Both the position numbers and the translations under genes were made by a program. Shown here one piece after another: positions 37,901-49,346 of a stretch of DNA of 64,000 nt; the stretch's first letter is position 1; every line of letters begins with the position of its first letter. The stretch spans positions 67,756,054 to 67,820,053 of the forward strand of contig CM067081.1 of the NCBI GenBank assembly GCA_034008185.1. The letters are read 5' to 3'. This DNA is from Gorsachius magnificus. Lineage: Eukaryota; Chordata; Aves; Pelecaniformes; Ardeidae. The notes below the pieces were generated by a model. It was not told the origin of the DNA. It ran no database searches and saw only the letters and a program-made list of their open reading frames with translations.

Positions 37901-39179
37901 CAAATTAAGATACAGGAGTTCCCTGGCACGCGGCTAAATGTTTAATCCACTAGATTATGTGGCCAATAGGGACAATTGCTAGAATTAAAATTGCTTTTTG
38001 ACTACTATTATTTGCATGATTCACTGCAAATGCTAACTATTTAAAATTTCTTAAATGATTTTCCTTAAAATTGGAGAAAAACTGAGTAACGTTGCATAAA
38101 TACCATTAACGCAAACATTCTTTTTTCTCTTACAAATGAAAAATTAAGTGTTTAGAGAAAGATACAACTGAGATACCACAAATGTAAAAAAAAAAGTAAA
38201 AAAAATACAAACACAAAAATACTCCTTCATTAGGCTATCTTCACTTGCATAAGAATTTGTACAAAATATTTACCAATCTGCTCCCACTGTTATGGAAAAC
38301 AAAGCCCTCTTGAAGACTACTTAACATAAAAGACTGCGGAACATCTAAGTAAATGGATAAAATCAGAGTGCTGTTCATATTTACACTAGTTGTAATAAAT
38401 GCTTATCATCAAGCCCAGAAACAGCTTTTAACATGTGGGCTCTTGTAAAGATACGAAGAGCAGAAGTGATAAACTGTACAAACAGTTACAAATAGAGAAC
38501 AAGCTTTCCAGCAAATACTGTGCTGATTTATATTGACTTGATATCCTGCTACATAATTTTAATTTCTTGCTTTGTTATAATGACTGTTTTCATAAGACCT
38601 GATATTGCAATAGAAAATAGAATCTGCTTCAAAAGAGGGTAAGTACCAAAATCTGCAAAGTATCAAACCCTAAACAGAGCTGAAGTGATACAATTATCAG
38701 CATTCCCATGGTCTGGACTAGTCAAACCTGAAAATTTGGCAAAATTTGGCAAGGAGTGGTTTTTTTGCCTGAGATATATTTGTTGCCATTCCTGTGACAA
38801 CATGCCTACATAACTATTTAAAACAGTACCTGCAGATCCAATTTTCGAGCTGGCTCTGCTCCCTAAGGAATCAACATTTATTTATAGGGTTTTGAAGTTA
38901 TTTGATACTTGAGATAACCACACCGCTGCTTGTATCAGTGACCCTGATAGTTCACATAGTTTTAATTATTTCTGCAGGCAGAATCTGGGCCCCATTGATT
39001 TACACGCAGTCGTAATTCACCCTACACACACACAAGTTGCAACTATCACTGAAACCTAAACCCTACTAATGAGCAATGCCTCCTTTTTGTAGGGAAGCCA
39101 CACATCTGTCCTAGAGCCATGGAACCCATAAAGCTGCCACGGCCCTGTTACAAATACTCCTTTACCTAGATAATCTCAC

Positions 39180-39274
39180 CTGTACTTCTGAATCAGCATC
39201 AACATGCTGGAGTTGAAACCAGGTGTCTCTGTTATGATACTTCTGCAGATCTTCTTTCTGTATAGCTACCTTTC
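39180..39274 (-). CDS. RASA3: RASA3 exon 4: end of C2A and linker
   Basis: A 95-nt exon entering in phase 1 (GA completes GGA glycine) and ending in a full CAG codon (phase 0). The peptide is [18 protein letters not shown] followed by [13 protein letters not shown], the last C2A strands before the turn into C2B. As far as I recall it is identical to human RASA3 and clearly different from RASA2, which has a short insert-like NHSGKETW sequence here; this makes it the best paralogue-diagnostic exon in the window. The acceptor is tttgtttccag and the donor gtgagatta, both near consensus. Frame-shifting if skipped. Confidence 0.96.
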
Positions 39275-42200
39275 CTGGAAACAAAACAAACCAGAAGCAT
39301 AGTTTAAGACATGCTATAGCTCCCACAAAGTACATTTCCATCAAAAACAAGTTTTAAAACAATGATTTAAGGACTGTCTTACTCAAGAAAGGGTTCAGAG
39401 CAAGGAGAGATTTCTTCAGGGCATACTTCTATACACAATATGTAATTCTTTCTGATGAGCAGCTTTTTCCACTTCATATTGTAAAAGAAGTCCTAACGTC
39501 ATACCCACCTAACAGACTGAAGCACTGGGCTCTGTGGGTGAGCTCGCAGGCATGCTTACAGTAAAAATACCATTATTACCTCTTTTACGTGACAATTAAA
39601 CTTGTGGGAAGAAAAAGCTCTAGAATTGTTAGAGAAAGGAGGGCTGTTTGTTTCTGAAGTCTACAACAATCCCAAAAGGAAGTTCCATGCACTATTATTG
39701 CTAACAATATTTTAGGATGAGGCTTTTCACTATATATTTTTGTAGAAGGGCAGCAACTAGAGATGTCAAGTCACATCAGATTCCCAAATCTGCATTTTGA
39801 GGCCCTGTTGACCTACCTCCCTCACGCAAATCTTGCAGAGTTTGCATTCGACAACCCAGAGCCACCCAAGTACTACCCCTGACTGTATAGAGAAAAAAAA
39901 CAAACGAAAACAAAAAAACCCCACCACAGTAGAGATGTTCCCCTCACCTGTTTAACCCCTTTTTACCCCTACCAATTAGCTGTTTTGGTAGTTACAACAA
40001 TAGCAGCCACTTCCATGCTGTGAACTAATGTACATGCATGCTAAGGGCTAATATATATGTAAAGCCAAAACTTTTATATTGCCCAGTCTCTCTCAGGCAT
40101 TATTTAAAGCACTCTCTGAGGAGCAATGAAACTTCTTCCAAGAGTTTTTCTTTGTATATACAAAGCAGAGCATGGCATGCCTGAGGAGCATGCAATCCTC
40201 AGAAAGCAGCTTTTGGCTGGGTGGCTCCCCAGGCACTGAGCAAAGCAGCATGTTCAAAGTGAAAAAATCCAGGACAGTCAGAGACATTCATGAGGCTCAA
40301 GAAAACTGGTTTTTGGCAAAGTGGTTCAGTAGCAGACTTTCTCTGCTAAAGCAAGTTGCTCACATACAGTTTGCAACCACTGCTTTGCTACAAAACCACA
40401 AGATTTTCTTTAACTAAGTCCTGCTAGATAAAATGTACTGATGGACACAGCTGTAGTGTGAGAGACTTCCAAGGCTTCCCAAACTCATGCAGTTTGGCCA
40501 GAGGTCAGTAATACATTACCCTAACAAATGTTAACAGAACACATTTACACACAACAGAAGACTATGAAAAGGGCAAACGCAAAGTAAACTCCCTTCAGAA
40601 ATCTAAAAGCTTATGAAGTCCCAACAGTAAGTTATTGCACCCCAGTGTCCCCTCAAACTTTGGCCTTTTCCTTTAGCTGTTGTTGGATGGCTCCACCCAG
40701 CCCTCCTGTTTGCTGGGCTGCTCCGCATACCCTCCTGCAGCTGCTGCTGCATTCTTCTATCACCCTCAGGCTGCTTCTGGTGACAGTTCCCAGATTTCCA
40801 GTCCCAGTTTCTAAACTACTCTGCCATTCTTCCACACAGCTGCCCTCTGTAATATCCACCAGGGTTTCTGCTCTGGCTTCCACAGAGCTACTGACCCATT
40901 ACTGCCAAGTCTTCCTTGTTCCACCCTCGGTGCTCTCCTCCCTCTGCTTGTCCTTTACAGATTACCAGATCCATCTCCTAGCAAACATTAAACTAGAGAT
41001 CAACGAGACAGATTCATTACCAGACTCTCTATTGGCTATGCAGAACAGGAGACTTGAAACTTCTTAGAAAAGCAATAATTACACAAACCTACAAAATAAT
41101 ATGGCAGAAAGGCTAAATAAGACATCTGAACTGTGCTGAACAGAGGACACCAAGTTACACTGCTGAGAATCTCTGTAATGATGGCTGCACATTTTCAAAG
41201 CTGCTACATTTATTCTTCAACGACAGCAGTTTGTGGGCAACCTAGTTTCTCTAAAACATTTTGAGAGAGCAATTTAAATGCATGACCTTTCAATAATTGC
41301 TTGGACCTCATTTGAAATTGTTTACTTTCACTGCTTGCTATCCTTACTGTACCCTTTAATCTCTTGCAGAAATCCTCCACCCAAATGCAGTGTAGCATGC
41401 ACTTCCCAAACACCATTGCCCAGATCTTTCAGTCAGTCTCATTCACAGTCACCACCCTTGCACAGGACATCCTTGCGGAAAACTCAAGAATGATTTCACC
41501 AACATCTGCACCTGTACATACCATAAATGCTGTTATCATTGTCCCCTCTTTCAGCAGGGAGTTCCACTGCTCTATACATCAAGGATGGCAAGGTAACCCA
41601 GATGGGTCTGACTGCCTAGTCAGTACATAATCACAGCACCAAGTGCTTTGGAGGCAATGGTACATACCTCCAGCTCCAGGAGGGTTAACATGGTGGTACA
41701 ACTGTTTTGATTAGGAAACCATTTGAACAGCACTGTTTGCTCTGCACACAAGAAAGATTAATGAGTGAAACTTACTGACTGGGCTCACTGGAATCCAGTT
41801 TTTTTTCACTGTACACCAAATGATCCACAAAGGAGAAAAAAAAAAAAATGGGGAGGGGAGGGAAGGGAGAGTAAAAAAGGGCCTACACTTTGGCTAGTCT
41901 AAACATATACAAAGGTGTATTACTGATAAGGCAGATTGTTTGATCTGCCCTGTTAAACAACCCTCTGTGTACAGGAGCGCCCTGCACAATTTCTGTTTAT
42001 AACTCTGCCTGTACCGGCCATGTCCATATGCTCACCCAACCCACACGCTTCCTCCTCACCAGGCCCATGTAAGGCAGAGCCCAGGTGCTGAGCAGAGTCC
42101 AGCCCTCCTCTATATGGTCACTGCTCTGCCACTAGCTGGCCTACATCTGACCTGGCTCAAACAACTTCTAGCCTCGCCAGAACTAGGTAAAATCTAGGCC

Positions 42201-42450
42201 AATATTCACAAGCTGTTGGCACCTGTCATTTGACCTGACACTAAGAGATAAGAGCCTACAATTGTCCTTGAAGATAAACCTGAAACAAGAGGTCAGAAAG
42301 GTTTACCACCACTCATTTACAGGACATTTTCTTTGTGGTTCTTCAGCGCGCTCCCGAACTTGAGCCTATTGCCCCGTGCTCTTTCTCAAGACTTGGGTGG
42401 CTGCCAAGCAGCAGTGAGAGACTCCAAAACTTGCACCTGAGGCACCCAGC

Positions 42451-42498
42451 CACTCCTGCTGGTTTCCTCAGAGCCACCCCTGCTGGTTTCCTCAGAGC
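42451..42498. repeat. 24-bp tandem repeat, two copies plus a partial third
   Basis: CACTCCTGCTGGTTTCCTCA plus GAGC at 42451-42474 is repeated at 42475-42498 with one change (T to C), and CACCCC of a third copy follows. The unit length is a multiple of three, which creates a chance repeat in an overlapping ORF. Confidence 0.93.
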
Positions 42499-44299
42499 CA
42501 CCCCAGGCTGCAGAGAGTCTGTATCTGCTTAAGCTTTTAGACACTGTATGGGAGGAGGCAGGAAACAGCAGAGCATGCTGAACCGTGTAAGGTGTAATTT
42601 CAAAACTCAGTTTAAGTTATATTTTTTTAAAGTTAGATTCTTAGCAGTAAGACCAGCAACGATGAGGTAAAAGCATTCTTCTCATCTGAACTAATTTCTT
42701 TCCGAAGTCTGACATTCACCAGGACCTCAGGCTGGGGGTGGGTGGGGAAACCCCACGCACTCCTGCATGTTTTTCACCCGCATGGCAGCAATTACCCTGT
42801 GTCCCCACAGCTCAGACTGAACAGATCTTCACTGGCACATTTAAATCCTAAGCCCTCTGTTCAAAACAAAGATGCAACACATTACACCTGACCCCTTCTT
42901 CCTGTGAATCTCTCTTTAGGGAAGGAAATAATCTACCATCAACCTGTTAATTCAAACATGGGGCCAGCTCACAGATGAATGAAGTTACTCCCTAGGGCCT
43001 GGCTGGTCCTAAGGGTGCAAATTCCACTTTATGATCCCTAGAACAAACCAATTTTAAAGCCTCCTACTTTCCACACCCATGTACCCTTGTCCCTGCAGTG
43101 TGCTGTACTGAAACTGTTGAGGAAACCAATCCAAACTAAAAAACACTAAACAATGAAAATTAACTATTCTGGGGGAGGAGAAGGAAGAAATAAGTTTCAG
43201 GTGTCGTGTGGGTGGTGTTGGCATTTTTAACACCCAGATCATTTCAACTGACCAGTTTTATGGCTTCTCCACTCAAGAGTCACATCAACACAGCTAGAAG
43301 ATAGGAGATAGCAGGTAGTCAATAATTTGGGCACAGAGGCAGAAATACGCAACAGTGGTGGGTAGAGATTTTTATCTCTACCACTTGGGAAAGCGTTTGA
43401 GGAAGCATCACATCCTCAGTGCCCGTCCCTCACTATATGCTTCAAAAGCTCTTCCCAGGCAAGTCAATGAGGCCCATTAGCTTGTCCCAGGACATGCCTG
43501 GACTTGTTAATTCAGGGTCTACCACACCTCTGGTACCAATTCTCTGCCAGCTGCTCTCTGGACCCTTAAAATGTCCATACATTTGAGTAAGGTGGTATAG
43601 CTGGTTGCAGTGGGAGAGCATTCCTATAATCTAGGCTTGCAGTCACTGTTGTCTGCCTTATAGTAGGCACCAGGACCCTGAGCATGCTGCCTGCACTGAA
43701 CAACAATCTCGTTCATCCCCTCCATCACCAGCCCCTTCCAGGCATTGCCACTAGAAGTCATCCACTACTGCATCTTCTTCACAGTTCCAGTCTTTGCTTG
43801 GTTGAAGCAAGGCATAAACCAGACAGAGACTGCTTAACATCTGCTACCGCTCAGAGAAGACAAGTACTGCAGAAAATACAGAAAGCCCAGCTCAAACTAT
43901 AGCAGTCAGAGGCAAGCTGGGAGGAAGGATCTGTGATGATATTCCAAATACAGATAGTATTAACACTGTGATTTGGTAAGGAGGAGGGTTGTAGAAAAGG
44001 ACAGAGGAGGTTCTAGCACATTATGCTCAGTAGTTTTGTTTATAATATGTGTACTTGGAGGAGGAAAAAGGAAAAATATGTATTTTTGAAAGCTCAACTC
44101 TGTTTTCCTGCTTTTGTGACCATCTGTTATGTTAAAAGATATTGTGAGTCCATCCTAACAATTTATTCTATGCAAAAAGTATTTATTTTAGGCTTTCTAT
44201 GCAACTGTTGAGAATCTTCTCAGGATAATTCTAGTTAATAGCTTCTTGAGACTTGTCATTGTGGGACAGAGTCATCTGTTTCCTTTATTTCATTAGTAG

Positions 44300-44425
44300 C
44301 TATATTTATACCATACTGAGTAGCTATTATTCCCATGTCATCCAACAGTACATCACGGAAACAGTAAACCAAGTTGTGACTGCTGCCTAAGCCATGGTCG
44401 AGGTAGAGGGAACAGAGGAACACAA
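44300..44425 (-). mobile_element. Possible reverse-oriented MIR-like relic
   Basis: TAGCTATTATTCCCATGTCA, then TACATCACGGAAACAGTAAA and CAAGTTGTGACTGCTGCCTA roughly follow the reverse complement of a MIR-type SINE. Similarity is weak and could be chance. Confidence 0.28.
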
Positions 44426-47400
44426 TTTTCTATTAAAATGTTGAGCTCTGCTTCATGTTGTATTGGAAGATCTTTCCTCCACTTAGCTAGCAAGAAGCAT
44501 AGCTTAACAAGGATGATTATTTTTAAATTTTTCTTTTAAACCAATAAGATAGTCAAAAGGTGATGCTTCAGCTACATTTGGCAACAGTTACCTAATAATG
44601 GTAGCTGGTTTGCTTGGACCTTTGGTAATGAATGGTGGCAACACACACTTCCTCGGCTTTGGAAGTAGTCATTAACAAAGGCACATTCACCTCAAACAAC
44701 TTTCAATTCCAGGGTGTTTTCATTCTGTGAGAATGTCCATGAGCTATGATTTGGTTTCATCTACTTTAGTCCAGAGCAGCCAAGTTTAATTACCCCCGAA
44801 GGCAAATTTGTTTTATTGCCTTACTTTGCTTCAGCTCATCTAGTATTAAGCAAGAAGACAGTTACAACCTGCCAGGATACAATGGCCACAAGAGTTTCAA
44901 TATGCTGTAGAACACACCTAATAACCTTTATGAATGTGACTTACAGCAGTTAAGTTATAGTAAATGTAATTAACAGAATCACTTGCTAGTCTTTTCCCTG
45001 CTGGCTTTCAGCTCCTTCATTGAAGAGCTTAGCTTAGCCATTTCACGTCTGTGCTTTATTCAGTACCATTCTATCCCCATCAGCACCCCCAACCAGTCTC
45101 CCTCAGTCAGGAGTACCACAAACTTACAGAAGAAAATTCTTACTCCCCAGTGCAGTACTGGGGCCAAGACTTGATACAGTGAATTTACTTCTTCCCCTCA
45201 GAGCTTCACAGGGAATGCATTTTGTTCTATTCAGGTTCTTGCTTAACACAGATGTTAGCAAGTCAGTTACATGCATCTTGTTACCGAAACAAATGAAGTG
45301 CTGGGGGGAAAAAAAACAAACATGTGATTTGTGATTTAAGTAGAGTATAAATAATTGTGTACTTGTCACCTGAAGGGCATATGATATTAACTGTTCTCTC
45401 AGCACAGTGTTAAATGACTTGGTGTAGCACATTACCCATTTTTTAACTGATCTGTATGTTCAAGGTCACAGCCTGACAGTCTGAACTGTTTGTTACACAG
45501 CTAGAAGAATACCAACTCAGGGCATATTGTGGAGATGGCTTTCTTCACTAAATCTAGCTCAATTATTAAAGGGTGAGAAAAGCCTTCTGTCCCACTATAT
45601 TGGCACAGCTTGCCTCATTCAACGTTTTCTAAAAAGCTGAAAACTAAATATGAAAACAAAATCATAAAATAACATTTGCTTTATTTAGCAGCACTACTAT
45701 ACTAATATTCCTTTTACTGCACCCAGCCAGAGGTACCCATTACCACTGGAGGGGTACCAACTGACAGTTTTTCAAGTTACCTCCATCTCCTCAATATTTT
45801 TCTCATTGTAAGAACTAGATGGAAATAGCTATGCTATGTATCACACAGACACATCTTCCATCAAATTGGCCTACTGCTCCTGTTTGATCATTTGGAAACA
45901 AATAAACAAATCTAATTTTAAATTGAATTTCCCATTACTTCCAGTAGTACATTTCCTACTCAAAGCGTCTCAACATACTACATAAATCAGTACATAAACT
46001 CTAGCCAGTAACAGTCAAGACACACAGTATCAATTAAACAGCAACTTAAGACTAGTTTATTTCCACAGTAACTGTGTATTTTCTAAATTGTACCTAAAAT
46101 GACAAATCGTATTTCAGATCCACCAAGCTCTGCGTTTTCTTCCTTATATTTGCATTTCAACTGCCATCCAAGATTCTTCTAAGACATAGTTGTTCAAGAG
46201 TTGTATCTGCTTAGCTAACAAAATCCTACATGACTTCGCAAACTATGATTAGGAAAATGCAAATGTAATAAACAAACATGCAAACTCAAAGATATCTTTA
46301 TCTGCACAATCCTCCCATCCTGTATGCCCAAATACTACAGTATGTTCCAAAACATATCTGCTACACATGTGTTCCAGTTTCTGAATTTGTTTGGTTCTCC
46401 TCGGAAGTTTCTGTCAGAGGTTTCAGGGGGTTCTTGTTTTTCATTTTCTCGCCCCCACTCCTTCCGCTTTTGGTGGCTTGAGCGTTCTCATCTGTCACAC
46501 ATTGTGTTGCATTTTGGATGTTAAGGAATTTACCACCACAAACTTGTACTTCATATTTGAATAAATAAAAGCATGCCTACTCTGAGCTACAGTCACCCTG
46601 GAAATCAATATTATAACATCAAGAGAAATTTCTGGCAATACTAAATAGTGATTCAAAAGAACTCTGCTAGCCAACCATTTTCAAAAAATAGCTACTTGCC
46701 AAATTCTCACCATTCTGACACATGCACTCTGTTATCTCTCTGTCTCTAAACCCCCTCAAAACCAAACAAACAATGCAAACAGATGTCTTAAACATAGCAG
46801 ATCACACAGGAAACACAGGCAAAATCACAAGCTCAGTAACGACTAAACTTAAAATTAGTCTCCCTGGATGGAAGACACAACCCCCAACTCCCTTTCTCTG
46901 AGAAAGTTCATTGCTAGATGAGCATGGGTAACCACATTTTCCTCAGCAGAAGTGTCTCATGATGACATAATATAACAATCGATCTCTGTAATGCAAACAA
47001 AGGGCCCCTCTTTGCAGAATTCAGTGGTTCAGTGGAAGAGAGTTTATTCTAGCACTACTCTAACCAAGCTTTTTCATAGGGACCTCTTCCAAACCTCCCT
47101 TGCTCAAGTCTCTTCAAGAAAAGGTATCTTAAGACTGAGCTGAAGATACACATAGAGCAGCTATTCCTTTTAAATATTACAGACTTTGTTCAATGAAAGA
47201 GGTCCTTTTCTCAAAAAAACTCCACTGCTTAGCTTTGCTGCTGCTGACTTCTGTTCAACAGGAACTACTGAAAATATCCACATGTAGTTACTCCCAAGCA
47301 CTGTTCTCTTTCCAGAACATTTTCCTATTACAAGCAGAACTTATAGAATTAGTATCAAAGTGACAGTAATTCTGGGTTTTCTTCTTCTCTCCACTGCTAT

Positions 47401-49176
47401 TTATCTCTTCAAAATATACTCTTCAAAATATGTCTGCGATAAGGAGGGAGGGGGGAAGAGGGGAAAACTCAGACTACAGCAGCTAATATGCACTGTAAAA
47501 TCTCAGTGTAGACAGGTAACAGTGGAGTTCTGACTTTAGTGCTACATCAGTATAGTAACACACCAGTCTGCCTACTTATGGATTCTGAAACACATGCAAA
47601 AGTCTACTTTGCCGTTTCTTGAAGAGGTAACGAAAAATAGAAACCTGATCAATCATTCAAGCACCCAAACAAAAGTATCTTATATCTTTTACAAGTCCTT
47701 CTTTTCATGAACTGTTTCCAGTACCTTTAAGACCTCTAGCAGTTCCTGAAGAATTCCCCTCCAATGTCAGAGCTTGGTTGTTAAAACAGGAACTTTGGAA
47801 ACATGGAGAAAAGGAAACAATTTGCACTTCTCTATCTGCAGTTTCATAGATCTGGCTTGTATTAAGTGTTCAGAGACCCTTCTTCCAAGAGAGGGAGTAA
47901 AGCCCTGAGCAAGAAAAATCCCCATCTATGGCCTGTTCATGGGTCACTGCAGCTGCAGAAAACCAGTGACACACGGGAGATCAGATGAGGCAATTTCAAC
48001 AATGAAAAACTCATCAGTTGAAAGAAAGGAGGTGTTACTTTCATGTTACAAGGGGAATCTAGAGATTAGAGAGACCAAAAAGCTTTCCAAAACGTCACTC
48101 AAAATAAAAACTGACCCCCTCCTCTCCAGGATGCTAGATTGCTAGATGCTGTACACACACAAGCTCAGTTAGGGACAAAGAGAATGACGATCCAGTTTCC
48201 TAACTCATATATAAAATGTAAAGCAACAGTTAAAGAAAAAGCTAGTGACTGCATGATAAACTTGTGTAATGTAAAGATACATATGAAGAAATCTGCACCA
48301 CCACCCCACGTACTTTAACGTAATGCGTTTTACAGCATTATACAAGCTGTTGCTCAGCCTCAGACAACTTCCTCACTACAAGCTCTGTCAAGGCATACAC
48401 ACCTCATTGACAGCTACCGTCATGTTATACTGGCATTAGAAAAATGGTAGTCATATACGACTTATTTCAAAAGACATGAAAAACTGAAAAAACTCAAACA
48501 GTTAAAATAACTTAAAGTGGAAACTGTTCCCCTCAATAACAACCAGGCTTTTACAAGATTTTTATCCCTGAAGAGATAAATGGAGTGTCATGCAATTTGC
48601 TGCAGGTGAAATGCATAGCAAATAGTACCTGGAAAAGTAGAGGTCTTACCCATGCCAAACAAGCACTGGAAGTCTTACAGAGCTATTCTGTATCCAACAG
48701 CTGGCTCCAAAACTCTCTATAAAACTTTGTCATCATTGTAGTGTGGGTACCTATGACCAGTAGCTATTACTCTGCATGTCATTAAGGTAGTCATAGTTTA
48801 ACAATACTGCATGCAGGTAAGTGTAATGAGCCCTGGAAAACTTCTAGACTAAAGGCCTTGCATTTAGAAGAAAAAAAAAAAAATGCTGTAGCAAATAATG
48901 TTGCCCACACTTAAACAATGCTTTATTGCCTGTTTCAGTTAAACTGCAATCTGCATTTACTATCATAACAGACAGCATTTATCTGCCAGCCTTTTTTCTA
49001 ATATTTAATACTGAAGGCGTTTTTGTCACTTGACAAAAAAGGACAATACTGAACAGTACTTACCACTGTCATTGTCAGTCCTGTCAAGACCGCAACCCAT
49101 AAGACTACATACGATCTAACAGTTAAAATCCAAGAGAAGTATGCTGTAAAGAAAGTAGTAATTTATGAACACATAC

Positions 49177-49280
49177 CTATGATGGAATCCCTTCGAAAAA
49201 CATCTCTGTCAAAAATATAAAATGACAGATGGCGAAAGGTCCGAGGAATTTCACAGTAAAAGTCTTCTCCATAGAAGGGG
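49177..49280 (-). CDS. RASA3: RASA3 exon 3: C2A core
   Basis: A 104-nt exon that begins with C, completing the cysteine codon left by exon 2 (TG+C), then encodes 34 codons and ends with one G of a glycine codon. The peptide runs [18 protein letters not shown] then [16 protein letters not shown], the central C2A strands and third loop. It is nearly identical to human RASA3 as I recall it (one S to T change in IPRTF). The acceptor is tttacccag after a long T-rich tract; the donor is gtatgtgtt. Exon length is not a multiple of three, so skipping would shift the frame. A (TG)12 tract lies about 41-64 nt upstream of the acceptor in the transcript, near where a branch point is expected. Confidence 0.96.
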
Positions 49281-49322
49281 CTGGGTAAAAAAATAAAACA
49301 AAACAAAAAAATACACACATAA

Positions 49323-49346
49323 ACACACACACACACACACACACAC
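49323..49346. repeat. (AC)12 microsatellite near the exon 3 acceptor
   Basis: Twelve perfect AC units on the plus strand, read as (GT)12 in the RASA3 transcript, followed downstream by a T-rich tract and the exon 3 acceptor about 41 nt away. Dinucleotide tracts of this length are commonly polymorphic. Confidence 0.97.

Larger units (their letters stand above)
26217..39179 (-). other. RASA3 intron 4 (13.0 kb)
   Basis: Contains the solo LTR at 32818-33872 (opposite orientation to RASA3), a small hairpin at 28620-28646, a short direct repeat at 27651-27680 and a probable MIR-like SINE tail at about 37725-37900. No exon or RNA gene is recognisable in the rest. Confidence 0.85.
39275..49176 (-). 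other. RASA3 intron 3 (9.9 kb)
   Basis: Contains a 24-bp tandem repeat at 42451-42498 and a possible reverse-oriented MIR-like relic near 44300-44425. The longest ORF outside the CR1 (140 codons at 40645-41067, plus strand) is pyrimidine-rich and resembles no family I know. Nothing else is recognisable. Confidence 0.85.

Noticed and set aside
40645..41067. 140-codon plus-strand ORF, the longest outside the CR1.
   Set aside because: Pyrimidine-rich composition gives a serine/leucine-rich peptide with no recognisable motif; it lies within a RASA3 intron and has no splice or promoter context that I can support.
45450..45535. Phrases such as TTACACAGCTAGAAGAATAC hinting at a reverse MIR-type SINE; similar hints near 31785 and 54800.
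   Set aside because: Similarity too short to separate from chance without a repeat-library alignment.
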